Numbered from the stretch's first letter, positions 43,787 through 54,260 are shown. The stretch is DNA of 64,000 nucleotides from HXMU1420-13 sp963691715 (GCA_963691715.1 OY829281.1:2356001-2420000), one strand, 5' to 3'. Program-made: numbers and translations. Notes: a model not told the origin generated them from the letters alone.

Positions 43787-44890
43787 ATGTCGATCAATAA
43801 AGAACAAGTAAGAACGGCGCTGGCTCATGTTCTGCACCCCCATAGTAAACAAGATTTAGTTTCTCTAGACATGATACAGGATCTAATTGTTCAGGATAAG
43901 TATGTTTCTTTTACTTTAGAAATGGCTGAGCGCAATGAAAACCTTGCTAGCGAATTAAAACAGCGCTGTGAAGGCGCCATTCACAAATTCATTGATCGAG
44001 ATGCCGTAGTAGACATCCAAGTAGGAATTAATGTTTCGAAAAAAGCGGCCACCCAAAAAACGGCTCCATCCCCTGTTCAACCTCTTTCTGGAGTAAAAAA
44101 TATTATCGCAGTAGCATCTGGAAAAGGAGGTGTAGGGAAGTCAACCGTAGCGGTAAATATTGCTGCTGCATTGGCTAGAAGTGGTGCCTCTGTGGGTTTA
44201 ATGGATACGGATATTTACGGACCAAGCATTCCAACCATGTTCGACTTGTTTGATCGCCCCAACATCACCACCCAAAAGAAATTAATTCCATTAGAAAAAT
44301 ACGGAATAAAAATGGTTTCAATGGGATTTCTAGTGGATGTAAATCAAGCTATGGTGTGGCGTGGACCTATGGCAACAAGTGCTATCCAGCAATTTATGAA
44401 AGATGTAGAGTGGGGAGAATTAGATTACATGGTTCTCGATCTACCTCCAGGAACAGGCGATATACAACTTACCATTGTTCAAACCATTCCATTAAGTGGC
44501 GCTGTGATAGTTTCTACGCCCCAAACGGTTGCTCTTGATGACGTAAGAAAAGGGGTAGCTATGTTCCAAAAAGTAAAAGTGCCTGTTTTGGGTGTTATTG
44601 AAAACATGGCCTATTTTACTCCTCCTGACATGCCAGACAAGAAATATCATATTTTTGGGCAAGGAGGAGCGTCTAAATTAGCTGAAGAACTTGCTGTTCC
44701 TGTTCTTGGGGAAATCCCAATAGACCAACCCATCCGTGAAGCTGGTGATAACGGAAAGCCTATTGTCTTAGCAGATGATCAATCCGAAGCATCTCATGCT
44801 TTCTTTACAGTCACGTCTAATATGCAACAACAATTAGCCTTAAGAGCAGCTGAAGCAAAACCAAAAGTACAGATCTCTTTTAAGAGTTGA
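43787..44890 (+). CDS. mrp: Mrp/ApbC iron-sulfur cluster carrier ATPase
   Basis: 367 residues. An N-terminal MIP18/DUF59 domain (residues 1-85) precedes a deviant Walker A ASGKGGVGKST near residue 109, then DTDIYGPSIPTMF, WRGPMATSAIQQFM and LDLPPGTGDIQLTI. The CxxC pair used by several Mrp proteins is absent from the late region; GVIENMAYFTPPDMPDKKYH stands where it would be, so cluster binding may differ. Confidence 0.93.
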   Translation: MSINKEQVRTALAHVLHPHSKQDLVSLDMIQDLIVQDKYVSFTLEMAERNENLASELKQRCEGAIHKFIDRDAVVDIQVGINVSKKAATQKTAPSPVQPLSGVKNIIAVASGKGGVGKSTVAVNIAAALARSGASVGLMDTDIYGPSIPTMFDLFDRPNITTQKKLIPLEKYGIKMVSMGFLVDVNQAMVWRGPMATSAIQQFMKDVEWGELDYMVLDLPPGTGDIQLTIVQTIPLSGAVIVSTPQTVALDDVRKGVAMFQKVKVPVLGVIENMAYFTPPDMPDKKYHIFGQGGASKLAEELAVPVLGEIPIDQPIREAGDNGKPIVLADDQSEASHAFFTVTSNMQQQLALRAAEAKPKVQISFKS

Positions 44891-44959
44891 CCCAAAAATT
44901 CATATTTCCTTCATAGTTCTATTCTATGTTCTGTTTTAAATCGGTTAGGAGGCAGAACG

Positions 44960-45427
44960 ATGATACTTGAGAACAGCTTTAACAGAATAGATCGCATACT
45001 TACCAAATGGATGGCTGAATATGCCTTGTCCATTATGCGAATAGGGCTAGGAATTGTATTTCTTTGGTTTGGTGCATTGAAATATTTCCCAGGCTTAAGT
45101 CCAGCAGAAGATTTAGTGAGAAGCACTATTTATTTTGTAGATCCAGACTTTTTTATTCCTATTCTCGCTACTTGGGAAGTATTGATAGGTCTTGGATTAA
45201 TATGGGGTAGATGGCTACGAATCACATTACTTCTACTTTTCCTTCAAATGCCTGGAACCGCAATGCCACTATTTATTTTACCCGACGTTGTTTGGACGAC
45301 TTTTCCTTATGGATTAACCCTAGAAGGCCAGTATATAGTAAAAAATCTTGTACTGATTGGCTCCGCGCTTGTTCTTGGCGCTACCGTTCGTGGAGGTAGT
45401 TTAACCTCCTCACCAACAAAAGTTTGA
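44960..45427 (+). CDS. DoxX-like membrane protein
   Basis: 155 residues with four membrane helices. The pattern ALSIMRIGLGIVFLWFGALKYF, ATWEVLIGLGLIWGRW and LLLFLQMPGTAMPLF places it in the DoxX/YkgB-like group, whose role is uncertain (oxidant or quinone related in some bacteria). An AGGAGG element lies 10 bp upstream of the start, stronger than those of its neighbours. Confidence 0.8.
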   Translation: MILENSFNRIDRILTKWMAEYALSIMRIGLGIVFLWFGALKYFPGLSPAEDLVRSTIYFVDPDFFIPILATWEVLIGLGLIWGRWLRITLLLLFLQMPGTAMPLFILPDVVWTTFPYGLTLEGQYIVKNLVLIGSALVLGATVRGGSLTSSPTKV

Positions 45428-45469
45428 ATCCGGTGTAATGTACGACTAACCGTTATAGGTAATTATACA

Positions 45470-46876
45470 TTAGGGGAAGATTCCCATTTGTTCATACATA
45501 ATTCCAATTTTTTTAATCGCACTAATAAACGCCGCAGTACGTAAGTCGTCTAGGCCATGTTCTTCCCTAATTTCAGTAATTTGATTATAGGCGGTAATCA
45601 TGGTTTCTTCTAATCCAGAATCTACTAAATCTGGTTCATCTGCACCATAAGTAAGAGATGTTAGCTCTTGTTCAGAATATTTTTTTCCTGATATTTTTTC
45701 TAATTCACGAGCTACTTTTAATAAACTGCCCTCATCAAAACGTTTACTCATACGCCCATAACGCACATGCTGTATATCCTTTAACCACTCAAAGTACGAC
45801 ACCACAACACCACCGGCATTTAGATAGGTATCTGGAATGATTAAAGCACCTTGTTCTTTTAACATTTCGTGTGCATCGGCAGTAACTGGTCCATTTGCTG
45901 CTTCTGCAATGATCTTAGCTTTCACTTTGTGTGCATTTTCCCCGGTAATTTGGCTTTCCAATGCAGCAGGTATCATTATATCGCATTCTTGTTCGAAAAT
46001 GTCACTATTTTTTGCTAATGCTGTACTATTTCCAAAACCAATAATACTTCCTGTTTCTTTCCGAAAAGCCACCAATGCTTCAAGATCCATTCCCTTTGGA
46101 TCATAAATTGCTCCCTCTAATTCTGCAACGCCAATAAGTATTGCCCCCGCCTCAGTTAAATATTTTGATGCGTGATAGCCCACATTTCCAAGACCTTGCA
46201 CACAAAATGTTTTTCCGTCTACACCAAGAGAAAGACCGAGCGCATCCATATCTGCCTTTACATTCACGGCTTCACGAATTCCAAAATAAACTCCTCTTCC
46301 TGTAGCTTCTGTCCTTCCTCTAATACCTCCCTGTTGAAGGGGTTTTCCTGTAACACAAGCCTCTGCATTTAAATCGTCTTTCATCTGTCGGTAGGTATCT
46401 AAAATCCAGCCCATTTCTCGAGCACCCGTACCATAATCAGGAGCAGGCACATCAACACCGGGCCCAATAAACCCTTTTTTTACCAATTCGAAGGTATATC
46501 TTCTCGTAATTCTTTCAAGTTCATGCACAGAATATTTTCTAGTGCTAATTTTTACACCACCTTTTGCACCACCAAAAGGAACATCCACCAAAGCACATTT
46601 ATAACTCATTAACGCAGCTAGTGCCATGGTTTCATCTTCATCCACTTTGTGGCTATATCTAATTCCACCTTTTGTAGGCATTTTATGGTGGCTGTGTTCA
46701 ACCCTCCATCCCTCTATAACCTCTACACTTCCATCATCTCTTCTTAGAGGAAACGATACCTTATATACGGTATTACACATTTTAATTTGTCCAAGTATTC
46801 CCTTGTCAAAATTGGTGTAAGCAGCAGCTTTATCAAAGTTTTTGTTTACCTGCTCAAAGAATTTATACTTTCCCAT
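45470..46876 (-). CDS. Glu/Leu/Phe/Val dehydrogenase (glutamate dehydrogenase)
   Basis: 468 residues. Motifs of the hexameric family: GWRVEHSHHKMPTKGGIRYS, KCALVDVPFGGAKGGVKIS with the catalytic Lys, DVPAPDYGTGAREMGW, and the NAD(P) fold FCVQGLGNVGYHAS. It interconverts glutamate and 2-oxoglutarate plus ammonia. It stands alone with an 85-bp leader, convergent with the DoxX-like gene. Confidence 0.92.
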   Translation of the reverse strand: MGKYKFFEQVNKNFDKAAAYTNFDKGILGQIKMCNTVYKVSFPLRRDDGSVEVIEGWRVEHSHHKMPTKGGIRYSHKVDEDETMALAALMSYKCALVDVPFGGAKGGVKISTRKYSVHELERITRRYTFELVKKGFIGPGVDVPAPDYGTGAREMGWILDTYRQMKDDLNAEACVTGKPLQQGGIRGRTEATGRGVYFGIREAVNVKADMDALGLSLGVDGKTFCVQGLGNVGYHASKYLTEAGAILIGVAELEGAIYDPKGMDLEALVAFRKETGSIIGFGNSTALAKNSDIFEQECDIMIPAALESQITGENAHKVKAKIIAEAANGPVTADAHEMLKEQGALIIPDTYLNAGGVVVSYFEWLKDIQHVRYGRMSKRFDEGSLLKVARELEKISGKKYSEQELTSLTYGADEPDLVDSGLEETMITAYNQITEIREEHGLDDLRTAAFISAIKKIGIMYEQMGIFP

Positions 46877-46960
46877 TATGTTGTTCTAATTACGTCTTAT
46901 TTATGCGCAACCAATGGTCGGAATATTCTAGTTCATAAACAATAGAAAAGCGCTTTTTTA

Positions 46961-47707
46961 TTAAAAATTAGTTGGTAGAGCTACATGCAAATGGTCTGCA
47001 GTACCAACATGGCGTATGGTTTGTAAACCCATTAGTGTTAGCGCCCATTTTAAAGTGACATTTCTTAACTCAGAATGTCCAATAGTTCTTAAGTCAACTG
47101 CGTGCACATACCCTGTGGGTTGCATATAATGATACGAAGATTCTCTTGGGCTTAACCCCATTTTGATATAGTCTTCTTTGGTTCTGCTGATATCGGTAAT
47201 TACAAGATTATGTTCAGCTAACGTGGTACTTGCTACTGCTATTCTCAGGATAGGATGCAAGGTGTTGTACACCTCCCGTATAGCTTCTGTTTTAGCATTC
47301 GCGCTTTTCAAATACCCTACACCATATATGGTAAAACTACCAACAAGTACAGCCATACTAAGAAGTGTAACTTTATAAAAAAGCGTTCTATTCTTCACTT
47401 TTCTAAATAAAAACAAAAAAAATAGACTTAAAAAAAGGATCGTTGCACCCATTCCACCACCTAGGGCCATCCAAGCATTCCAATCTTGATTCAGATTTAA
47501 ATACACCGACATTCTAATTAAAATAAAAAATGGGGTAAACACTAAACTTACAAGTAAAAATAAGCTCCCAACAAAATAGTATCTAATCTTCTTTCTTTTT
47601 GATGGGGGCCTTTTAAAAGAAGCGCGCTCTGTTGAGAATACGTCAAAATTATTCTTAGGCTGTGACAACCAATCAATATCGCGTTGAGATATTTTTTCCA
47701 TGGGCAT
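46961..47707 (-). CDS. membrane protein with C-terminal M15-like region
   Basis: 248 residues. Three membrane helices (residues about 45-70, 80-105, 115-135) precede a periplasmic part. Its end, YVHAVDLRTIGHSELRNVTL with HLHVALP, resembles the zinc site of VanY/M15 carboxypeptidases, but the order of ligands is incomplete and the call is tentative. It lies 29 bp after another membrane protein on the same strand. Confidence 0.5.
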   Translation of the reverse strand: MPMEKISQRDIDWLSQPKNNFDVFSTERASFKRPPSKRKKIRYYFVGSLFLLVSLVFTPFFILIRMSVYLNLNQDWNAWMALGGGMGATILFLSLFFLFLFRKVKNRTLFYKVTLLSMAVLVGSFTIYGVGYLKSANAKTEAIREVYNTLHPILRIAVASTTLAEHNLVITDISRTKEDYIKMGLSPRESSYHYMQPTGYVHAVDLRTIGHSELRNVTLKWALTLMGLQTIRHVGTADHLHVALPTNF

Positions 47708-47736
47708 CTACACGAAAAGAAAAACGGTGAGTTACA

Positions 47737-48135
47737 CTAAAACTGCCGTTGTGTTCTGCGCATCAGAAATGGGATCGTTTGCATCACTACAAATAAAATA
47801 AGTGAGAGAGGAATTGCATGATAAGGCATCGAAAAGGCAACGGTTCCAAGTTCAAAAAGGGTATAAGTGAATAATAAACCCATTACTAATAAACTAAAAC
47901 TAAATGACCAAGTGGCTCTCATCCACAAAAAAAGAGCAGCAAAAATACCTGTAAAGCCAACAATAAGTCCGGCAATTAATCTAAACACAGGAAGTTCCTG
48001 AAGGTGAAACTCAAATATCCCAGATCCCCAAAAGCCGGTAGTTACTTTCCAAATATTAAATGCTGCTATGTAACAGCCCGTAACCAATAAAAATAGCTGA
48101 AGGAAAAAATGTATGCGTTGATCTTGATTATTCAT
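47737..48135 (-). CDS. four-helix hypothetical membrane protein
   Basis: 132 residues, four hydrophobic helices (FLQLFLLVTGCYIAAFNIW, LIAGLIVGFTGIFAALFLWM and two more). No functional motif. Cotranscribed with the M15-like membrane protein, which starts 29 bp later. A 220-bp gap separates it from the divergent dinB. Confidence 0.6.
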   Translation of the reverse strand: MNNQDQRIHFFLQLFLLVTGCYIAAFNIWKVTTGFWGSGIFEFHLQELPVFRLIAGLIVGFTGIFAALFLWMRATWSFSFSLLVMGLLFTYTLFELGTVAFSMPYHAIPLSLILFVVMQTIPFLMRRTQRQF

Positions 48136-48357
48136 GGATTTTTTTGAGAATTAAGTGAGTTAAGCATCCCTTTCAGTTTGTTCCATATAGAGGAGGTGGT
48201 TTTTTAAAAACCGTTTCTTTGGCTACACATCGTCCCCAGAGATGGACACAGGAATCTGATTCTGGATGTATAAAAAAAGAACTTCCAATCCTCATCAATG
48301 TTCCAACTATTAGAATGTTTATTAAAAAATGACTTCAATGAAATATATGTGTAATTT

Positions 48358-49449
48358 ATGTCTATGAATCATGAGGATACCATAAGAAAGATCATTCATG
48401 TTGATATGGATGCCTTTTTTGCTGCGGTTGAACAGCGAGATTATCCTGAACTGCTTGGAAAACCCGTAATTGTTGGGGGCAAGCCTGGAGGGCGTGGAGT
48501 AGTATCCACCTGTAGTTATGAAGCTCGCAAGTTTGGGGTTCGTTCTGCGATGCCCACCAATGAAGCCTACCGACTATGCCCACATGGAATCTTTGTTAAA
48601 GCTCGGTTCGATGCGTATAAAGAAGCGTCGGAAATTGTACGTTCCATATTTTTTGATTATACCGATTTGGTGGAGCCTCTTTCGTTAGATGAAGCCTTTT
48701 TAGATGTTACTCAAAATCATAAAGGAAATCCCTCAGCAACCTTAATTGCCGAAGATATTCGTGCCCGCATTTTTTTTGAAACAAAGCTTACTGCCTCAGC
48801 TGGAGTAGCGCCCAATAAATTTTTAGCTAAGATTGCCTCCGATTTTAATAAACCGAACGGATTAACCGTGATTACACCAGAAAAAGTGGACCGCTTTGTA
48901 GAACAATTGGATATCAAAAAGTTTTTTGGGGTAGGCAAGGCCACTCAAAAGAAAATGCATGCTTTGGGAATAAAAACGGGTGCTCATTTAAAACAATGGA
49001 CAGAAATTGATTTGGTTAAAGCTTTTGGGAAAGCAGGAAGATATTACTACAAAATAGCTCGAGGTATAGACCATAGAGCAGTAAAACCTCATAGAACTCG
49101 AAAGTCTTATGGTAAAGAACGTACTTTTTCGGAGGATGTAGGTGATCTCGATTGGGTGCATACCTTTTTGGATGATCTTGTTAAACAGATTGCGGGTGGA
49201 ATGCAAAATATTCCAACTGCTGGTAAAACAGTAACCCTAAAAGTTCGCTATAAAAATTTTGATACTATAACTCGAAGTCACTCTTTAGCACACCACACTA
49301 ACAATGCAGAAGAGATATCCACCATAGCTAAGCAATTACTTGAACAAACAGAAGCTGGCACAAGAGAAATTCGTTTATTAGGAATTTCCCTTTCTAATCT
49401 AAACTTGATCGAAAAAAAGTATTGGGAGCAATTAGAATTGGGCGTATGA
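48358..49449 (+). CDS. dinB: DNA polymerase IV (translesion)
   Basis: 363 residues. Y-family polymerase with HVDMDAFFAAVEQRD, the steric-gate region, VVSTCSYEARKFGVRS and SLDEAFLDVTQN (catalytic Asp-Glu), followed by helix-hairpin-helix and little-finger domains. No beta-clamp motif of the usual QLxLF form is obvious at the C-terminus, which ends KKYWEQLELGV. A second ATG 6 bp in is possible. No SOS box was recognised. Confidence 0.94.
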   Translation: MSMNHEDTIRKIIHVDMDAFFAAVEQRDYPELLGKPVIVGGKPGGRGVVSTCSYEARKFGVRSAMPTNEAYRLCPHGIFVKARFDAYKEASEIVRSIFFDYTDLVEPLSLDEAFLDVTQNHKGNPSATLIAEDIRARIFFETKLTASAGVAPNKFLAKIASDFNKPNGLTVITPEKVDRFVEQLDIKKFFGVGKATQKKMHALGIKTGAHLKQWTEIDLVKAFGKAGRYYYKIARGIDHRAVKPHRTRKSYGKERTFSEDVGDLDWVHTFLDDLVKQIAGGMQNIPTAGKTVTLKVRYKNFDTITRSHSLAHHTNNAEEISTIAKQLLEQTEAGTREIRLLGISLSNLNLIEKKYWEQLELGV

Positions 49450-49549
49450 GGTGTCGATGGTGGAGGTGCTATTAAGAGCCTTTAATCCAGATACCATCAG
49501 ACCTCTGAACTTCATGTGGCATGGGTGTAGGTATACAGATGAAGCCAAA

Positions 49550-49852
49550 TCAGCTAAGGAAAATCATACCCATTATTATAGCGCTGATGACCAATGAAAT
49601 CGATGCACGTATTCGTATATCTTTTCTTTTTTTTATAAATGAATACGCTAGTAGAGGGATTGGAATAAAAAATAACATACCTAATATCACCGCTAAATAT
49701 CCATTGGATAAAAAGAAACCCATGCTATAAATAGCTTGAAATACTTCACTTTTTCCCTCAGTTTCTTTATTGATCATCCAATTAATCACCAAAAAGAATA
49801 AGAGTATCGAAAGAAGGTGTATCGTGGGTATGATTGCTGGTAATCGTTTCAT
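49550..49852 (-). CDS. small hypothetical membrane protein
   Basis: 100 residues from the ATG at 49852 (MKRLPAIIPTIHLLSILLFF); a 16-residue longer start is possible. Three membrane helices and a basic loop (KKRKDIRIR). Not recognised. It marks the last backbone gene before the third island. Confidence 0.5.
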   Translation of the reverse strand: MKRLPAIIPTIHLLSILLFFLVINWMINKETEGKSEVFQAIYSMGFFLSNGYLAVILGMLFFIPIPLLAYSFIKKRKDIRIRASISLVISAIIMGMIFLS

Positions 49853-49936
49853 TTTTATGATTTTTCTGTTGATGAAGACCATGTACTTAAAATATTCCAT
49901 TACGTGAGTAAATCAAACGATGTGTGGAAAGAAACG

Positions 49937-50012
49937 GATTGGTCAACGGTTTGGCTATGCGCAGTGTCCGATTTCATTTCTTTTTTGTTCGCGCATTGAC
50001 ACTTTTAAATCG
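49937..50012 (-). other. degenerate attC-like site, left border of the third island
   Basis: GGTCAACGGTTTGGCTATGCGCA resembles the arm of site T (CCAACGGTTTGGCTAAGCTGCG). GCGCA...TGTC pairs with GCGCATTGACAC. The site reads on the minus strand, like the cassettes to its right. Confidence 0.45.
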
Positions 50013-50069
50013 TAACGTTGTTGCTAAAAAGTACCTACGCACATATTGTGCAAGGGATCGGGTTATGGG

Positions 50070-50795
50070 TTAGTTTTTTTCCAATTTCACCTTAATGTTG
50101 TTATAATATATAGTTGTAGTAGCCTCAAATCCAGAATCAGTACCGATTGCCAACCATAGTTCACCGAGACTATTTGTAATTACTAAAGGAATATCATCAG
50201 CTATCACTGTTTTAAGTGTATATGTATTTTGGTCTGTATCGTTAGAGAAGTCTCCAATAACAATCATATCTGAACCGCCGGTTAATTGATTTCCTTTATC
50301 TATATTCATTATGTACCCTTCGTATCCTAGGCTATTTTTATCATCAACTATTTTTTCGGGTTTGATATTTGTTGCTCCAGCTTTAATTGCCACATCTTCT
50401 CCAGGGCTTCCGCCAACACCAACCATATCATCTGCAACATCGGTTGCAAATTCAATTTCAAAGGAAACTTTATAATCGGTATTTGGATCAAGATCTTTTA
50501 TTTGCCTTTGAATAAACATAAATAAATCGTCGGAATGGTTATTTCCTGATTGTTTTAATGCTCCTTTACGGGTATCAAGGGGGGATGGTAAATAGGAAAA
50601 TTCATAACTCAATGCATAAAACTCTTCTTCCCCCAGTGGGTAATCTGCAAAGTCACCTTCCCAAGATTGGGCATTGTTTTGAAAGTCAAAAATTAACTCC
50701 ACAACCTCGGGGTTAGAAATGCCCGTCGCATCTTCTCTGCAACTTGAACATAGAATGGTACTTAAAGAAAGAAATACTGCGGCAGATAGTCTCAT
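50070..50795 (-). CDS. predicted lipoprotein of unknown family
   Basis: 241 residues. The N-terminus MRLSAAVFLSLSTILCSSC has a lipoprotein signal with the anchor Cys at residue 16 or 19. The rest is a beta-rich domain (DYKVSFEIEFATDV, TTIYYNNIKVKLEKN) like carbohydrate-binding or jelly-roll folds, without catalytic motifs. Likely outer-membrane or periplasmic. It lies in the third island near degenerate attC copies, so it may be an old cassette gene. Confidence 0.6.
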   Translation of the reverse strand: MRLSAAVFLSLSTILCSSCREDATGISNPEVVELIFDFQNNAQSWEGDFADYPLGEEEFYALSYEFSYLPSPLDTRKGALKQSGNNHSDDLFMFIQRQIKDLDPNTDYKVSFEIEFATDVADDMVGVGGSPGEDVAIKAGATNIKPEKIVDDKNSLGYEGYIMNIDKGNQLTGGSDMIVIGDFSNDTDQNTYTLKTVIADDIPLVITNSLGELWLAIGTDSGFEATTTIYYNNIKVKLEKN

Positions 50796-51210
50796 AATTA
50801 GACAGTAGTTTATTTAATTAAATATGAAAGTTCGTTTTGAGCTGTTTATTTCTAGAACATGCATCACACGTTAGCTAAACCGAGGTATAAACCATGTGTT
50901 GTGATTATCCCGAGAAAATTAAACGATCGATGTACTTAGTCATGATCGGCACTTCAACGGGGGGCGTTCGATTATTATTAGGGTTGTTATTTTTTGGTGC
51001 CAAGGGATTGGGGTGAGTAACGGGTTTGCTTTGCCTAACCTTATTAGAAAAGATGAGCGGAGCGAATTTTACCATATTTTGAATATAGTGTGAAATAAAA
51101 TAACCCAACCTATGAAAAGAGCTATAAGTTATATACATATTAAATACATGTATTAACCCTCTTCACTTTATGAACCTTTGTTCATTTCACTTGTTTTAAT
51201 ATTCGATTAT
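50796..51210. other. 415-bp gap with a decayed mini-cassette/attC
   Basis: No gene. The stretch at 51001-51074 (CTTTGCCTAACCTTATTAGA, then GATGAGCGGAGCGAATTTT) aligns loosely with the reverse of the long attC plus mini-cassette unit. A CACACGTTAGC near 50866 may be another core. Confidence 0.45.
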
Positions 51211-52827
51211 TTAGAGTTCAAAATTTAGATTCTCAAAAGTTATAATATCAATTAGTTCGTTTGTGTTATCGTCATACATAATTCTAACACTATCTCCTTT
51301 CTGTGTAATAGGAAGTTCATTTGATATTAAGGAGCTTCCTATAAATAACTTATTTTCATAATCGCTAAGAATTAGATAATAAAAAGTATTACCATTTCTT
51401 ATGTCGCTTGAAATTCTAGAAACAGTTGCTTCAACAGAATACATTTTTGAGAAACTTGATGGTACTATGTTATTACCATTACTGTTAAGAGCATTTTTAT
51501 AAGAACGAACTGTTTCTGCCATATTATTTCCTACTCCAACTATCGTATAATCTTCAACTGATACCATAGCGATCATTTTAATTAATCCTGCATTGTCTTT
51601 TAAGGACATCACATATGTGGGAATACCATTTATATTGTAGGTTATAGGGAAAGATGCAGCATATCTTTTTTCCTGAACTTTTCCCATTGCAGAACGTTGA
51701 GCAGCTATTTCAGTTGCTCCTTTTTGCTTATACCAGATAGACTTCTTTGTCCTTGTATCCACCAAAATAAAACCAACTGTACCTTCATCACTTCCAACAG
51801 ACGTTATCCCTGTATACCAATAGGATCTATTATTACTTCCATAAATTAAAGAAATACCATTACTCGGTTCCAGCTTATTTTCATTTGCAAAATTCCAGTA
51901 ACCTTCCACGTATTCTCCCCAATCATGTATTTGATCAAATACAAATTCAGATGGTTGAATTCTATCAACCCAAGTTGGGGCGTCTTCAATAGAGTATTCA
52001 TTGATTTCCCCTAATTCTGGATTAACAATTATTATTCCTATTGCTTCTTTTCCGCTAAAACCAATTTGCTTTGAGTATAATGTTACTACCCAAAATGGTT
52101 CTCCATCGTCATTAATCTCAAATGTGAAATCAGTAAACCCTGTAGTTGTGTAACCATTAAAGTAAATATGTCTTTTTAAATTATCACTGAAGAATGCTTC
52201 TGTTTGGTATCTAATTTTAATAGGTTTATTGTTTATTTTTTGGATTAATTTCACATCGCGCTCGTTAGTTGCCGATACCATTATGTAACCCGGTGTGCCT
52301 TCATTGTTTTTTTGCCATTTAAAGAAACCAGAATGTAGTAATGGCGCTACCCAATAGAGTTTATTGTTAACTCTCTGAATACTGAATACCCCAACATCAA
52401 CCTGACTACCAAGTGAAGGAATAGAGCCTATAACTTTGTCACCGAGGCGGTATGCCATCGGTTTATCTACAATTCTTATTTCTTCATTCGATATTGGAGC
52501 TACTTGATTTGTAAAATTTTCTCCTATTTTTACATCACCAATTAACTCTTTGTATTTTTCATGATGAAAAATAGCCCATGTAGAAACTGAAGGAACAATT
52601 ATTATAAAACTCAATGAAAGCCAAAATATACTATCAATTATAGAGTTTATGTTATTATTCCTATTATTCTTTTTATTGTAATTTTCTAATAGGAAGAGAA
52701 GCCCACTCAGTAATAAGAAAATAAATGGTAGACCATAAAAACCAAAATTTAAAGTCGGTAAGAAAAAATAAAAATATAGCGAACTAAGTACAATAATTAT
52801 AACGCTGTAAAAAATAATTTTTTTCAT
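51211..52827 (-). CDS. large hypothetical membrane protein
   Basis: 538 residues, not recognised. Three N-terminal membrane helices (about residues 4-22, 30-48, 65-90) are followed by a long extracytoplasmic part with two related stretches (KLYWVAPLLHSGFFKWQ... and RSYWYTGITSVGSDEGTVG...) that suggest an internal repeat of a beta-domain. No catalytic pattern is evident. The last 60 residues form an OB-like or SH3-like strand set. It reads with the third-island genes. Confidence 0.55.
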   Translation of the reverse strand: MKKIIFYSVIIIVLSSLYFYFFLPTLNFGFYGLPFIFLLLSGLLFLLENYNKKNNRNNNINSIIDSIFWLSLSFIIIVPSVSTWAIFHHEKYKELIGDVKIGENFTNQVAPISNEEIRIVDKPMAYRLGDKVIGSIPSLGSQVDVGVFSIQRVNNKLYWVAPLLHSGFFKWQKNNEGTPGYIMVSATNERDVKLIQKINNKPIKIRYQTEAFFSDNLKRHIYFNGYTTTGFTDFTFEINDDGEPFWVVTLYSKQIGFSGKEAIGIIIVNPELGEINEYSIEDAPTWVDRIQPSEFVFDQIHDWGEYVEGYWNFANENKLEPSNGISLIYGSNNRSYWYTGITSVGSDEGTVGFILVDTRTKKSIWYKQKGATEIAAQRSAMGKVQEKRYAASFPITYNINGIPTYVMSLKDNAGLIKMIAMVSVEDYTIVGVGNNMAETVRSYKNALNSNGNNIVPSSFSKMYSVEATVSRISSDIRNGNTFYYLILSDYENKLFIGSSLISNELPITQKGDSVRIMYDDNTNELIDIITFENLNFEL

Positions 52828-53262
52828 TATTGGATCTATTTTATAGAAGTGAACATCGAAAGAAATATAGGTAGTATTTAGTATTTTGATCGATTTAACA
52901 CCTGATATTGAACACTCTTTATAGGATTTGATTTTCTAATTTAAACATTACTTCTCTACTAATCATCAGGCACTAATTTGATTGTTCTTCAATTGTGTAA
53001 CCTGTTGACTTATATCCGGCCTGGATCAAAAATACTAAAATGTGATTATTTTAAATTTTGATCTGGTATAACTATACATTCAAAGACATCATAGAAAAAA
53101 TAAATTCATACTTAATTCTTATAAATTAAAATGTAACACAATAGGATCCGTGCAGTGGTTTTACCATTGAATTTAACCTAATTTGGGATGTGTTGCTTCG
53201 CAGCTATTGTGCTTTGTCTAGCCTCATTAGAAAAGATGAGCAGAGGGAATTTTCTCAAGCGC
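52828..53262. other. 435-bp gap with a decayed mini-cassette/attC
   Basis: 53154-53255 (GTGGTTTTACCATTGAATTT..., TTGGGATG, then GATGAGCAGAGGGAATTTTC) aligns with the minus orientation of the long attC followed by the ORF-less hairpin, with many changes. The remainder is AT-rich with no gene. Confidence 0.5.
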
Positions 53263-54183
53263 TTATTCTAATATTTTACTTTGTCTTAAAACTGTTTCGG
53301 GTTTCATGTGATAAATCTTTTTCCAAGAATCTTTTCCATTTCTTTTTACAAATTCTTCAACAATTCTAAACCCGATAAAATAGCCAACTGCACCCGGGTA
53401 TTTTTCTGAAAACTTGTATGCACGATTTGCAAACTTGTCACTTAATATTTCGTTATTAGAGTTATAACTTTTTCTTAACAGTTCAATAAGTTCTTTTTCG
53501 TTTTCTAAACAAGCTTTGTATTCAGATTCGGTAAAATCCAATTCTTGGGTTATCGTAGTTGTTCCGTTATGAAACAAATAACTAACATAAGAGGCAAAGC
53601 CCTCGTCCAGAATTCTATATAAAACGGCGTTATTCTCCTGTTTCATTGTATTGGAATAAATTTGATGATTTATTTCATGAGGAAAAAAGATGTTTATGTC
53701 TTTAAGGGTTCCGTTCCTTTCGTGCGCTAAATCTATCAGCATTGTTCCATCACCAAAACCACCAAGGTTTGTCCATTTAGGTCCGAAAAATATATACCAT
53801 TTACCAATCGGCTTATTTCCAGTAAACTTTTCCATTCCTTGAACCGTCTCGAAAAAGTATTCATTGAGTTTTAAGAGGTCAATGTCATCAGCTTTAGAAT
53901 TATAGGATTCCAATTCTTGATACGCCGAATTGTTAATCCAATGTGTGAAATCCGATTCGCTACCTAAATATCCCTTCCACAAATAGCTATGCGGTTTATA
54001 AATAGAGTCAATTAACATTATATTTCGTTCTTCAATAGGTTCATTTTGAAGCAAATTCATTAACTCAATCTGCTTTTGAGAGATATCAATTAGTTCAATT
54101 TCACCCGTTTTCTGATTTTGTCCATAAACAATGTTGTTTAGAAGAAAACTCAAAAAAATAGAATATATAATTCTTTTAGCCAT
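53263..54183 (-). CDS. secreted HExxH protein, putative zinc metallopeptidase
   Basis: 306 residues from the ATG at 54183, chosen for its signal peptide (AKRIIYSIFLSFLLNNIVYG); the 32 residues upstream do not fit. A HEINH motif near residue 180, preceded by INIFFP and followed by an E-rich 'ILDEGFASYVSYLF' segment, fits gluzincin-type peptidases: the Glu of DEGFA may be the third ligand. It is probably a periplasmic or surface peptidase; the substrate is unknown. It lies 77 bp after the hydrolase gene. Confidence 0.65.
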   Translation of the reverse strand: MAKRIIYSIFLSFLLNNIVYGQNQKTGEIELIDISQKQIELMNLLQNEPIEERNIMLIDSIYKPHSYLWKGYLGSESDFTHWINNSAYQELESYNSKADDIDLLKLNEYFFETVQGMEKFTGNKPIGKWYIFFGPKWTNLGGFGDGTMLIDLAHERNGTLKDINIFFPHEINHQIYSNTMKQENNAVLYRILDEGFASYVSYLFHNGTTTITQELDFTESEYKACLENEKELIELLRKSYNSNNEILSDKFANRAYKFSEKYPGAVGYFIGFRIVEEFVKRNGKDSWKKIYHMKPETVLRQSKILE

Positions 54184-54260
54184 AGTTTTTTTTGAACGGT
54201 TTACATTTCGTATTAGCTGATTATAAGAAGCTCTATTAATTTTCTTTCTCGTACACATTT